A DNA stretch of 64,000 nucleotides from Bacteroidales bacterium (lineage in GTDB: Bacteria > Bacteroidota > Bacteroidia > Bacteroidales > UBA932), in NCBI GenBank assembly GCA_017437125.1, contig JAFSBV010000001.1, positions 186,001 through 250,000 on the forward strand, given 5' to 3'. Below, piece after piece: positions 40,957-50,077 of this stretch. Position numbers and translations under genes: made by a program. A model generated the notes under the pieces. The model was not told the origin of the DNA, did not search any database, and saw nothing but the letters and a program-made list of their open reading frames with translations. The stretch's first letter is position 1. Each line of letters begins with the position of its first letter.

Positions 40957-42403
40957 GGTAGCGGCTGCCGCGTTTCTGCTGGTGCTGTCCGTCTCATGCG
41001 GCAGGGGGAGTGTGGAAGTCGCCACAAACCCGGATACCGCCATATATCCCGATTATATGGGAGTGACGGTTCCTTCCAATGTGGCTCCGCTCAACTTCCA
41101 TTATACTGCGTCCGGAATCAGGAAGGCTGAAACTTCAGTCCGGTACAATGACCTGTGCATCAGCTTTTCCGGAAAAGATGTCGTATGGGACATGGAGCAG
41201 TGGAAAGACCTGCTTGCCGCTGCTGAAAATGACACCATCTTCTTTTCTGCTGAACTCAGTCTTAAAGGGGGCAGGAAGGAGAAGCTTGAATGGGAACTGT
41301 ATGTGTCACCGGATAAGATCGACCCATTTGTGTCTTACCGTCTCATTGAACCGGGCTACGAGGTCTGGCATGAGGTGGAGATCCGCGAGAGGTGCATTGA
41401 AAATTTCGAGGAGAGAGTCCTTTCCGACTGGAAGCATACCGGTAATTCCTGCATGAACTGCCATATCCACACTCAGGCGCGTTCCGATCTCTCGATGTTC
41501 TATGTGAGAGGCAAGGATGGAGGCGCATTCCTGAACAGGAACGGGGAACTCCGCAAGCTTTCACTGAACGCAGAGAAAATGGTCTCAGGTACCGTATATG
41601 GCGAAATCCACCCTTCTGGCCGATATGGCGTATTTTCGTCAAATATCATCATCCCCGGCTTTCATACCCAGGGAAGCAGGAGACTTGAGGTGTATGATAC
41701 TGAATCCGATCTTGTCATTGCGGACTTCGACCGGAATGAGCTGATTGTGCCTCCGGTGCTGGCTCGAAAGGATATTCTCGAAACATTCCCGGTATTCTCG
41801 GCTGACGGAAGCAGCATATATTACTGTGCCGCCGACACCCTTCCTCTCCCACGCGATATCGAGAAGCTCAGATATTCGCTTATGAAGATCGGTTTCGACA
41901 GGAACACAGGAAGGACAGTCGGAAAGCCGGAAGTGATATGGGATGCCGCAGAGCGCAAAGGCAGCGTCTGTCATCCTAAATGTTCCCCTGACGGGAAGTG
42001 GATGATATATACTGTGGCTGATTACGGTACATTCCCGATATGGCATTCTGAATGTCAGCTGGAGATGATGGATCTTCAGACAGGAGAGATCTTCAGGATG
42101 GACGCGGCCAATTCCGACCGTTCCGATACCTACCACAGCTGGTCGTCGGACAGCCGCTGGTTAGTGTTCGCCAGCAAGAGGGGAGACGGAAAGTATGGCA
42201 GACCGTATTTCTGCCATATCGACGCAGACGGACAGCTCACCAAGCCGTTCGTGCTTCCTCAGGAAGATCCTTGGCATTATGAAAACAGTCTCCGTTCGTT
42301 CAATATTCCGGACCTTTCCGACGGGCCAGTGAATTTTGACGCAGAGACTATAGGACGCATGGTTAAAGAGACTAAAGCTGAAACTTTCATGATATATGAA
42401 TAA
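40934..42403 (+). CDS. PD40 beta-propeller lipoprotein with single CXXCH motif, copy 2
   Basis: A 489-residue lipoprotein (MLRETINKVAAAAFLLVLSVSC, Cys22). The start at 40934 lies within the preceding gene and gives a proper signal; the frame opens at 40904 but without one. Shared landmarks are IYPDYMGVTVPSNVAPLNF, CMNCH at 173-177, IHPSGRYGVFSSN, FPVFSADGSSIYYCAA, and YHSWSSDSRWLVFASKRGDG. It is more diverged than copies 1 and 3: the RG.HGAT segment after the CXXCH reads RGKDGGA. Its stop is overlapped by the Rid-like gene (ATGAATAA). Confidence 0.82.
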   Translation: MLRETINKVAAAAFLLVLSVSCGRGSVEVATNPDTAIYPDYMGVTVPSNVAPLNFHYTASGIRKAETSVRYNDLCISFSGKDVVWDMEQWKDLLAAAENDTIFFSAELSLKGGRKEKLEWELYVSPDKIDPFVSYRLIEPGYEVWHEVEIRERCIENFEERVLSDWKHTGNSCMNCHIHTQARSDLSMFYVRGKDGGAFLNRNGELRKLSLNAEKMVSGTVYGEIHPSGRYGVFSSNIIIPGFHTQGSRRLEVYDTESDLVIADFDRNELIVPPVLARKDILETFPVFSADGSSIYYCAADTLPLPRDIEKLRYSLMKIGFDRNTGRTVGKPEVIWDAAERKGSVCHPKCSPDGKWMIYTVADYGTFPIWHSECQLEMMDLQTGEIFRMDAANSDRSDTYHSWSSDSRWLVFASKRGDGKYGRPYFCHIDADGQLTKPFVLPQEDPWHYENSLRSFNIPDLSDGPVNFDAETIGRMVKETKAETFMIYE

Positions 42404-43436
42404 TACAATAAAAGAATATCACCACATAATCAGGGTCAGTGACAGATGCGCGACATATCAGGACCAGCTCGCAGATGTTCTTGGCAAGGTAATGGAACTC
42501 TCAGAGGACAGGACTGTGTTTTTCCTGCGTTTCTTTATTTCGGATGCCGCCAACCAGCAGGAATCTCTGGCAAAGGCAATGAGGGAAAGGGGCATTGGGC
42601 AGGCATCGATAATACAGCAGCCGCCTCTTGACGGCAGCAAGATTGCCGCCTGGCTATGGACAATGGAGGGCGAACTCAATCCTATATATATACATAAGGT
42701 GTCTTATGGACTTGTCAGCGATGCTGCAGGATCACTTTGCCAGATGGAGAACATGTTCTCGGAATACGAGGCGGAGCTGAGTGAAAAAGACATGACCGTG
42801 GCCGGCGATTGCGTCCGTACATGGATATTCGTCCGCGACGTTGATACCAATTATGCAGGAGTGGTTACGGGACGACGCAATTATTTCGATACCATCGGCC
42901 TCACCCCTGATACTCATTACATCGCAAGTACCGGCATCCAGGGAGCTCACGCTGATTATCGCAAGGTTGTGGTCATGGACGCGTATTCCGTCAAAGGACT
43001 TCAGCCAGAGCAGGTCAGATATCTTCAGGCTCCTGACCATCTCAATCCTACATATGAATATGGAGTGACCTTCGAAAGGGGAACAAGTGTTACATACGGA
43101 GACAGAAAGCATATCTTCATAAGCGGTACGGCCAGCATTGACAACAAGGGCCGGATAATACATGAGGGTGATGTCAGGAATCAGGCTGTCAGAATGATGG
43201 AGAATATTTTTGCACTGCTGTCTGAAGCCGGTGCAGGAATCAACGATATAAAGTCGTCTATCCTATACCTGAGAGATGCATCAGACTATGCCGTGATCTC
43301 AGAATTGTTCAGGGAAAACTGGCCTCAGCTCGACCCTGTTTGCGTGCAGGCATCGGTCTGCCGTCCGGGCTGGCTGATCGAGATGGAATGCATTGCAACA
43401 GTATTGAAAGACAGTGAAGAATATCCTGCTATCTGA
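42396..43436 (+). CDS. Rid-family protein (chorismatase FkbO/Hyg5-like layout)
   Basis: A 346-residue cytoplasmic protein with no signal. The C-terminal half (about 220-340) is a clear YjgF/RidA fold: HIFISGTASIDNKGRIIHEGDVRNQAVRMMENIFALLSEAGAGINDIKSSILYLRD, ending PGWLIEMECIATV. The N-terminal half is a second, weaker domain of similar type. Two joined Rid-like domains recall the FkbO/Hyg5 chorismatases, but most Bacteroidota members are uncharacterised. It overlaps the PD40 copy 2 stop by 8 bp, so it belongs to this operon. Its role in a polysaccharide locus is unexplained. Confidence 0.72.
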   Translation: MNNTIKEYHHIIRVSDRCATYQDQLADVLGKVMELSEDRTVFFLRFFISDAANQQESLAKAMRERGIGQASIIQQPPLDGSKIAAWLWTMEGELNPIYIHKVSYGLVSDAAGSLCQMENMFSEYEAELSEKDMTVAGDCVRTWIFVRDVDTNYAGVVTGRRNYFDTIGLTPDTHYIASTGIQGAHADYRKVVVMDAYSVKGLQPEQVRYLQAPDHLNPTYEYGVTFERGTSVTYGDRKHIFISGTASIDNKGRIIHEGDVRNQAVRMMENIFALLSEAGAGINDIKSSILYLRDASDYAVISELFRENWPQLDPVCVQASVCRPGWLIEMECIATVLKDSEEYPAI

Positions 43437-43497
43437 AAAATTTGCCCAAGGACTATAAAAAAAAGACCAAAACCTGAATTCTTTCTAAAATTTATAC

Positions 43498-43505
43498 TAA
43501 ATTTG
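43498..43505 (+). promoter_or_regulatory. -7 box of the susC-susD unit
   Basis: TAAATTTG matches TAnnTTTG, 70 bp before the ATG at 43576. The long, A-rich leader is common for susC-like genes in this phylum. Confidence 0.6.
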
Positions 43506-43575
43506 TTCTTTCTTTGGCCACATTCGAATTGTATAAAAAACAATAACAACCATAACACATTAATTATTAACCATT

Positions 43576-46500
43576 ATGAAAAGTAAATTGTTTACTTCTC
43601 TGATGCTGATGTTTGCGTGTATCTCCATGATGGCACAGGCACCTGTAAAGGTTACCGGTACCGTCACAGATAATGCAGGCGCTTCAGTAATTGCGGCTTC
43701 GGTCGTAGAGCAGGGAAACACCAGCAATGGTGTCGTTACCGATCTGGATGGACGTTTTGAGATCACTGTTCCTGCAGGAGCAGAACTCGTCGTTTCTTCA
43801 ATCGGTTATGCTACAAAGGTAGTTGCAGTCGGTAATCAGACCGTACTTACAATTATCCTTGATGAGGACAGTGAGCTTCTTGAAGAGACCGTAGTCGTAG
43901 GTTACGGTACTCAGAAGAAGAAACTCGTTACCGGATCTACCGTACAGGTGAAAGGTGATGCCCTTGTAAAACTCAACACTACCAGCGCCCTTGGAGCTAT
44001 GCAGGCTTCAACTCCTGGTATGCAGATCACTTCAGCTTCAGGTCAGCCTGGTGAAGGTTTCAAGGTGTCTATCCGCGGTATGGGTACCATCGGTTCTTAC
44101 CAGCCTCTCTACGTTATCGACGGTGTTGCAGGTGGCGATATCAACGCTCTCAACCCATCTGACATCGAGAGCATCGACGTCCTCAAGGATGCTGCATCCT
44201 GCGCCATCTACGGTGCACGTGGTGCGAACGGTGTTGTCCTTGTGACTACAAAGCAGGGTAAGGCAGGTAAATATACTGTCACTTACGACGGCTTCTACGG
44301 TGTGCAGAACGTACAGAGAATGCCTGAGATGCTCAACGCAAAGCAGTATATGGACGTTCAGAACATGCTTACTGTCAATGCAGGCGGTAACCCTATCAAC
44401 TGGGAAAGCGTTCTGAATCCTGAGCTTTACGGCAGCATCATGGACGGCAGCTTCACAGGTACAAACTGGCTCGACGCTATCCGCAACGAGAATGCTCCTT
44501 ATTCAAACCACGCAGTGAACATCGCCGGTGGTTCTGACATGACCAAGATATCGATGGGTATCTCAAACACTTCTCAGGAAGGTATCTTCGGTTATCCTGT
44601 ACAGTCTAAGTACAACCGTACAACTGTACGTATCAACTCTGACCATGTGATCCTTCGCAAGAATGATCTCGACATCATCACTTTCGGTCAGAACATGACT
44701 TACACCTACAATACAAAGAGCGGTATCGGTATCGGAAACCACTATTGGAACGATATTTACAACATGCTCGTTGCCAATCCGATCCTCCCTATGTACAATG
44801 CAGCAGGTGAATATACTGACTATGACGAGACTGAGGCTACAGGTCTCTGGACACTCGACAGTTATGTTGCAAACCCTGTGGTAGCGATGGTAAGAAGCTC
44901 GAGAGGTAACAACAATAGCCAGAACCATGCTCTCAACCTCTCTGCAAACCTCCGTATCCAGCCTATCAAGGATCTCGTGTTCCGCAGCCAGGTGAACTAC
45001 AGAATGTCTGCAAGCACATATCGCCAGTACGGTATGACTTACAAGACAAGCAACTATGCATTCTCTGAGACAGACAGCGTTTCACAGAGCGCATCTGCAG
45101 GTTGGAACTGGTCATGGGAGAACACATTGAACTACAAGTTCAATGTAGCTGAGAAGAATCATTTCGATGTTCTCGCAGGTTCTACTCTCGAGCACTCAGG
45201 CTTCGGTGAGAGCGTCAATGCTTCTCGTTCAGGCGGTGCTTGGCCAGATGACTACACTCATGCATATGTAGGTAACATGATCGGTACAATCGACCCTTCA
45301 GGCATCGGTGGAAGCACTTGGGGAGATTCAGGTCTCGCTTCATTCTTCGGCCGTATCAACTACGACTATGATGAGAAGTACATGCTCTCTGCTATCGTAC
45401 GTGCCGACGGTTCTTCAAACTTCGCACGCGGTCATCGTTGGGGTATCTTCCCTTCTGTTGCTGCAGGTTGGGTTGTTACAAGCGAGCCTTGGATGGAAGA
45501 CGCTAAGGGTGTTCTCGATTACTTGAAGCTCCGTGCATCATGGGGTCAGAACGGTAACTGTGCAGTTGATAACTTCCAGTATCTTGCAACAGTAGCTATC
45601 GGACCGGACAACGGTGGTTATGCGTTCGGACACGGTGCTCTCCAGAACTGGCAGACAGGTTCATATGCTGACAAGCTTGCAAACGCTGACATCTCTTGGG
45701 AGACTTCTGAGCAGATCGACCTCGGTTTCGACGCACGTTTTGCAAACAACAGACTCAATGTTACATTCGACTGGTATCAGAAGAACACTAAGGACTGGCT
45801 GGTCAATGCTCCTGTAATGGGTCACTTCGGAACAGGTGCGCCTTATATCAATGGTGGTGACGTTCGTAACTCAGGTGTCGAGCTTTCACTCAACTGGAGC
45901 GACGCAATCAACAAGGACATCTCTTACTCATTCGGTGTAAACGGTTCTTACAACAAGAACATCGTAACACGTATCGCAAACGATGAGGGTATCATCCACG
46001 GTCCTGGTTCTGTAGTTCAGGGTATCGACGAGATCTATCGTGCACAGGTAGGTTATCCTATCGGTTACTTCTGGGCATACAAGACTGACGGCGTATTCCA
46101 GAATCAGGCCGAGATCGACGAGTGGGTAGCTGCCGGCAATCCTACAATGGGTAGCCCTGCACAGCCAGGTGACCTCAAGTTCGTTGACTACAACGGTGAC
46201 GGAATCCTCGATGTAAACGACAAGACTATGGTCGGTGACCCTAACCCTGACTTCATCCTCGGTCTTAACTTCAGCTTCTATCTCTATGGTTTCGACGTTG
46301 CGATGAGCGGTTACGGTAACTTCGGTCAGCAGATCTTCCGTGCTTACAGAAGATATTCAGATTCACAGTACAACAACTACACAACTGAGATCTACAACTA
46401 TTGGCATGGTGAAGGTACATCGAACAAGTACCCTCGTATCGTTCCTGGTACAAACTACAACTACATGCAGAACTCTGATCTCTTCGTAGAGAATGCTGAT

Positions 46501-46743
46501 TTCTTCAGAATCCAGACCATCAGCCTCGGATACGACTTCAACAGACTCTGGAAGAACTCTCCATTCGGACAGCTCCGTCTCTATGTTCAGGCACAGAACC
46601 CATTCGTAATCACAAAGTACAAGGGCTTCGATCCTGAAGTAGGTTCTGACGGCGGTTCAGGAAACAATTGGGCAAAGGGTCTCGATCTGGGATACTATCC
46701 ACAGGCTCGCACAATGATTCTTGGTGTTAATCTCAAATTCTAA
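43576..46743 (+). CDS. SusC-like TonB-dependent outer-membrane transporter
   Basis: A 1055-residue outer-membrane barrel that imports oligosaccharides with its SusD partner. Signal peptide 1-22 (MMAQA). A carboxypeptidase-regulatory-like domain covers about 25-98 (VTGTVTDNAGASVIAASV), followed by the TonB-box region EETVVVGYGTQ (103-113). The plug has FKVSIRGMGTIGSYQPLYVIDGV and IDVLKDAASCAIYGARGANGVVLVTTKQG. The barrel ends in the usual terminal Phe (MILGVNLKF). Codon choice is strongly biased (GGT, CGT, AAC, TAC), suggesting very high expression. susD follows after 14 bp. There is no N-terminal STN domain, so it is not an anti-sigma-signalling SusC. Confidence 0.97.
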   Translation: MKSKLFTSLMLMFACISMMAQAPVKVTGTVTDNAGASVIAASVVEQGNTSNGVVTDLDGRFEITVPAGAELVVSSIGYATKVVAVGNQTVLTIILDEDSELLEETVVVGYGTQKKKLVTGSTVQVKGDALVKLNTTSALGAMQASTPGMQITSASGQPGEGFKVSIRGMGTIGSYQPLYVIDGVAGGDINALNPSDIESIDVLKDAASCAIYGARGANGVVLVTTKQGKAGKYTVTYDGFYGVQNVQRMPEMLNAKQYMDVQNMLTVNAGGNPINWESVLNPELYGSIMDGSFTGTNWLDAIRNENAPYSNHAVNIAGGSDMTKISMGISNTSQEGIFGYPVQSKYNRTTVRINSDHVILRKNDLDIITFGQNMTYTYNTKSGIGIGNHYWNDIYNMLVANPILPMYNAAGEYTDYDETEATGLWTLDSYVANPVVAMVRSSRGNNNSQNHALNLSANLRIQPIKDLVFRSQVNYRMSASTYRQYGMTYKTSNYAFSETDSVSQSASAGWNWSWENTLNYKFNVAEKNHFDVLAGSTLEHSGFGESVNASRSGGAWPDDYTHAYVGNMIGTIDPSGIGGSTWGDSGLASFFGRINYDYDEKYMLSAIVRADGSSNFARGHRWGIFPSVAAGWVVTSEPWMEDAKGVLDYLKLRASWGQNGNCAVDNFQYLATVAIGPDNGGYAFGHGALQNWQTGSYADKLANADISWETSEQIDLGFDARFANNRLNVTFDWYQKNTKDWLVNAPVMGHFGTGAPYINGGDVRNSGVELSLNWSDAINKDISYSFGVNGSYNKNIVTRIANDEGIIHGPGSVVQGIDEIYRAQVGYPIGYFWAYKTDGVFQNQAEIDEWVAAGNPTMGSPAQPGDLKFVDYNGDGILDVNDKTMVGDPNPDFILGLNFSFYLYGFDVAMSGYGNFGQQIFRAYRRYSDSQYNNYTTEIYNYWHGEGTSNKYPRIVPGTNYNYMQNSDLFVENADFFRIQTISLGYDFNRLWKNSPFGQLRLYVQAQNPFVITKYKGFDPEVGSDGGSGNNWAKGLDLGYYPQARTMILGVNLKF

Positions 46744-46757
46744 ATTTAGTGACTGAT

Positions 46758-48512
46758 ATGAAAAAGATATTATATTTCGCAGCAGTCGCTGTAGGTGCTT
46801 TGTCACTCGCTTCTTGCGAGAGCTTCCTTGATACAACCAACTATTGGTCAAAGACAACCGAGGACTTCCCTGCAAACCAGGCGGATGCGGAGCAGATCCT
46901 TACCGGTATCTATAATAACCTCAACGTATCTATCGGAAACAACGTGCACCAGAACCACTTCCTGTGGTCTGAAGCAGCGTCTGATGACTGCCTCGGTGGT
47001 GGTGGTGCCAACGACCAGGCAATGCAGGCTCACGACCTCCTGCTCAACTTCGGTGCGAATGCATATGAGGGTTTCTACAAGGACCGTTATACTGGTATCG
47101 CACGTGCTAACGTAGCTATCGAGACTTTTGCAAACTGCGGACTTGACGAGGCTACACTCAATCAGTACCTCGGTGAGGCTTACTTCCTCCGTGCATGGTA
47201 TTATTATGAGCTTGCTTCTATGTTCGGCAACATCCCTTGCCCTGTGACTTCAGCTGCAGATGCAACTCAGCCACAGATCAGCGGTGAGGCTCTCTGGGGA
47301 CAGATCCTTCAGGATGCAAAGACTGCAGCTGACATCATGCCTTCAACAATCAAGGATCGCGGTAACGGTCATGTTGACAAGTATTGTGCTCAGGCTCTTC
47401 TCGGTCGTGCATACCTTTTCTATTCAGGTTTCTATAACGATGAGGAAGTGACTCTCCCTAACGGTGAGACCCTTACAAAGGCTGACGTTCAGGCTGCTAT
47501 CAAGGATTGTGTTCAGAACTCTGGTTACAGCCTCGTTCCTGAGTATCACAACCTCTGGTCTTATACCAACAGAATCGTAGTTGAGGATGAGCTTTCTCCT
47601 TGGAAAGGAAAGGGTTACGAATATGTGAACAATGACGGTGGTGTAAACCCTGAGGCAATGTTCATCATCAAGTTCAACACACAGCCTTCATGGGGTACTA
47701 CAATCGGTTACTCAAACCAGACAGCTCTCTTCATGGGTGTACGTGGCCAGTCTAATGACTCTGATCACTTCCCATTCGGAACAGGTTGGGGTATGTGTCC
47801 TGTATCACCAGCTCTCGTAGCAGACTGGAAGGCAACTGAACCAAACGACCCACGTCTCGATGCTTCAATCATCTCTGTTGACAAGTGGAACTACACTTAC
47901 GGTGGTGACTCAAACATCCAGGAGACTGGTTACTATCAGACAAAGACAATGCCTGTAATCGGCCGTAAGTCAGACGGTTCAGGTTTCTGGAAGTCATACG
48001 TGAACGAAATGTATCCAGGTCTTGTATGGTCAGAGGGTAACGAGGATAACTTCCAGCTCAACCTTATCGACGATATGGTTATGATCCGTTTCGCAGAGGT
48101 TCTCCTTATGGATGCCGAGCTCAATAACAACCAGGCAAGCTTCGATGCAGTCCGCGCACGTGCGGGTCTTCCTTCTAAGCCTATCACAGAAGAGAACATC
48201 CGCAACGAGCGTCGTTGGGAGCTCGCTTTCGAGGGCGTACGTTACAACGATATGCGTCGTTACGGCGAGTCTTATGCAACAGCTGCTCTTGACAAGCAGG
48301 AAGGTGTAGCTTGCTACAATTCAGGAGTGAAGGGTACAAACCACGCTTCTCAGTTCAATGGCGGCTATGGCTCACGTTATTCAAAGACCAAGGGCTTCGT
48401 GGCTCTTCCTTCAGCACAGATCTCTCTTTCAGCTTCTGCAGGTGCTGAGTATCAGTATGCGCAGAATGAAGGTTGGGGAACAACTGATTCAGAATTTGCA
48501 GGTTGGCAATAA
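46758..48512 (+). CDS. SusD-like surface glycan-binding lipoprotein
   Basis: A 584-residue lipoprotein (MKKILYFAAVAVGALSLASC, Cys20) that caps the SusC channel and binds glycan at the cell surface. The SusD fold is seen in ESFLDTTNYWSKTTEDFPANQADAEQILTGIYN, then LGEAYFLRAWYYYELASMFGNIPC (TPR region), and ENIRNERRWELAFEGVRYNDMRRYGE near the C-terminus. The start is the ATG at 46758, three codons after the frame's first ATG at 46749, because it gives the clean signal peptide. Codon use is biased like susC. Glycan specificity is not readable from sequence. Confidence 0.97.
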   Translation: MKKILYFAAVAVGALSLASCESFLDTTNYWSKTTEDFPANQADAEQILTGIYNNLNVSIGNNVHQNHFLWSEAASDDCLGGGGANDQAMQAHDLLLNFGANAYEGFYKDRYTGIARANVAIETFANCGLDEATLNQYLGEAYFLRAWYYYELASMFGNIPCPVTSAADATQPQISGEALWGQILQDAKTAADIMPSTIKDRGNGHVDKYCAQALLGRAYLFYSGFYNDEEVTLPNGETLTKADVQAAIKDCVQNSGYSLVPEYHNLWSYTNRIVVEDELSPWKGKGYEYVNNDGGVNPEAMFIIKFNTQPSWGTTIGYSNQTALFMGVRGQSNDSDHFPFGTGWGMCPVSPALVADWKATEPNDPRLDASIISVDKWNYTYGGDSNIQETGYYQTKTMPVIGRKSDGSGFWKSYVNEMYPGLVWSEGNEDNFQLNLIDDMVMIRFAEVLLMDAELNNNQASFDAVRARAGLPSKPITEENIRNERRWELAFEGVRYNDMRRYGESYATAALDKQEGVACYNSGVKGTNHASQFNGGYGSRYSKTKGFVALPSAQISLSASAGAEYQYAQNEGWGTTDSEFAGWQ

Positions 48513-48525
48513 AATTTGATTACTT

Positions 48526-49962
48526 ATGAAAAAGATAAAATTAATCGCAATGACAGCCGCAATGGGAATGGTCTTCGCAGCCTGCGAGCCTACTCTCATT
48601 GACGGACCGGATCCATTTGCAACTGTTGATGCAACTGTCCTCGCGAACGGTATTACATACCAGCAGTTTGCTGATGAGGCTTGTACTCAGTCGGATCCGG
48701 CAGGAAACTTCGTGAAGTTCAACAGTACTTCAGGTGTCGTTCAGGTGTTTGCTGAGGGTAATGAATCTCCTCTTTTCACCGGAGCTGGCGGTGTTTTCAA
48801 GATTCCTGTAAAACGTGGTCAGCCTGGACAGGCAAACATCATCTTCCGTATCGTAAACGCTGACGGTACATTCACAGATGCAACCAAGACTCTTTCTTGT
48901 ACACCTCCTACTGAACTTGCACCAGAGATGCTTCTCCTTGTGAGCGACAACGGTCAGAAGGTATGGAAGTATGCTGCTTCAAATCCATATGGTAATGGTG
49001 GACATGCTGGTAATGGTGCAGACTTCAATGGCCCTGGCGTAGTAGGTGGTAACTGGTGGGGTGTTGATAATGCTGACGGACTCGCAGACCAGCTCGGTCA
49101 CGTGCCAGGTGGCACAGCAACAGGTGACGAGGCTGCAGGTGCTTATATGGTATTTACTGAGGACGGTCTGGTTACTTCTTACAAGCCTACAGGTGAGGCT
49201 ATCCGTAGCGGTAAGTTCGAGGTCAAGAACTATGATCCTGAGCGTTCAAGCGGTTGGGAGCTCGGTAAGCTTGTCACATCAGAGCCTGCTATCCTCTTCC
49301 CATGGATGATAAACGGTGGCGGTAAGGGTGTATCAGAGTTTGATATCATGTACTTCACTCCTCAGGCTATGACTCTTGTTTACACTAATGGCCAGGCAGC
49401 CGGTGACTGGGGTGAGATCACTCACTGGTGCTTCGTAGGTGGTTCTCCAGACCCACTCACAATTGAAGGAACATGGACATATGCTGCAAACGGTTACGGT
49501 AACGGTGGACACGCTGGCGCAGGTGCTGACTTCAATGGCCCTGGCGTAGTAGGTGGAAACTGGTGGGGTGTCGCTACAGGTGACGAACTCCAAGGCCAGG
49601 TTCAGCATGCTGGCGGCGCACCTACAGGTGATGAGTATTCTGATGCTTACATGGTATTCGAGGGTAACACAGTTACAACTTATGGCCCAGACGGAAGCAA
49701 GATCCGTGGTGGCGAGTGGGAAGCTGTAATGAATGACTTTGCTTCTGGTGCCGGTCGCGGTGCTGCAGGTTGGGAGCTTGGTAAGCTCACTACTTCAGAG
49801 CCAGCTCTCCTCTTCCCTTGGGTTATCAACGGCGGTGGCGTTCCAGTCACTGAGTATGATATCATGTACTTCGATGCTAACAATATGACTTTGGTTTACA
49901 CCAACGGTCAGGCATCAGGTGATTGGGGTGAGATTACTCACTGGGTATTCACTCGTAAGTAA
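48526..49962 (+). CDS. Surface glycan-binding lipoprotein with a tandem duplicated domain
   Basis: A 478-residue lipoprotein (MKKIKLIAMTAAMGMVFAAC, Cys20), placed like SusE/SusF-type binding proteins after SusD. Residues about 25-140 form an N-terminal beta domain. Two copies of a domain of about 165 residues follow (about 145-305 and 312-478). Both have YGNGGHAG, ADFNGPGVVGGNWWGV, SGKFEV- or GGEWEAV-like strands, GWELGKL.TSEPA.LFPW, and TLVYTNGQA.GDWGEITHW. A 29-nt stretch of DNA is identical between copies (starting at 49021 and about 49527), so the duplication is recent or homogenised. I do not recognise the family. Aromatic-rich loops suit sugar binding (inference). Confidence 0.82.
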   Translation: MKKIKLIAMTAAMGMVFAACEPTLIDGPDPFATVDATVLANGITYQQFADEACTQSDPAGNFVKFNSTSGVVQVFAEGNESPLFTGAGGVFKIPVKRGQPGQANIIFRIVNADGTFTDATKTLSCTPPTELAPEMLLLVSDNGQKVWKYAASNPYGNGGHAGNGADFNGPGVVGGNWWGVDNADGLADQLGHVPGGTATGDEAAGAYMVFTEDGLVTSYKPTGEAIRSGKFEVKNYDPERSSGWELGKLVTSEPAILFPWMINGGGKGVSEFDIMYFTPQAMTLVYTNGQAAGDWGEITHWCFVGGSPDPLTIEGTWTYAANGYGNGGHAGAGADFNGPGVVGGNWWGVATGDELQGQVQHAGGAPTGDEYSDAYMVFEGNTVTTYGPDGSKIRGGEWEAVMNDFASGAGRGAAGWELGKLTTSEPALLFPWVINGGGVPVTEYDIMYFDANNMTLVYTNGQASGDWGEITHWVFTRK

Positions 49963-49985
49963 ACTTGTTTTACATATTAATATTT

Positions 49986-50016
49986 GGCAGTCGTGTAACA
50001 GCGACTGCCTTTTTTT
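49986..50016 (+). terminator. Rho-independent terminator after the SusCD-binding protein unit
   Basis: GGCAGTCG (49986-49993) pairs with CGACTGCC (50002-50009) over 8 nt, followed by seven Ts. It separates the susC-susD-binding lipoprotein unit from the enzyme operon. Confidence 0.92.
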
Positions 50017-50018
50017 AT

Positions 50019-50026
50019 TATATTTG
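50019..50026 (+). promoter_or_regulatory. -7 box of the enzyme operon inside the locus
   Basis: TATATTTG matches TAnnTTTG, right after the terminator and 51 bp before the ATG at 50078. It would drive DUF6057-like copy 3 and all enzymes after it. Confidence 0.6.
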
Positions 50027-50077
50027 TATCTTTTGTCCAAGTGATATTCTGAACGAAGTGAAGAATCTTTTAAAGAA

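Noticed and set aside
49000..49650. The repeat in the binding lipoprotein as a CRISPR or tandem DNA repeat
   Set aside because: It has only two units in a coding frame and encodes duplicated protein domains.
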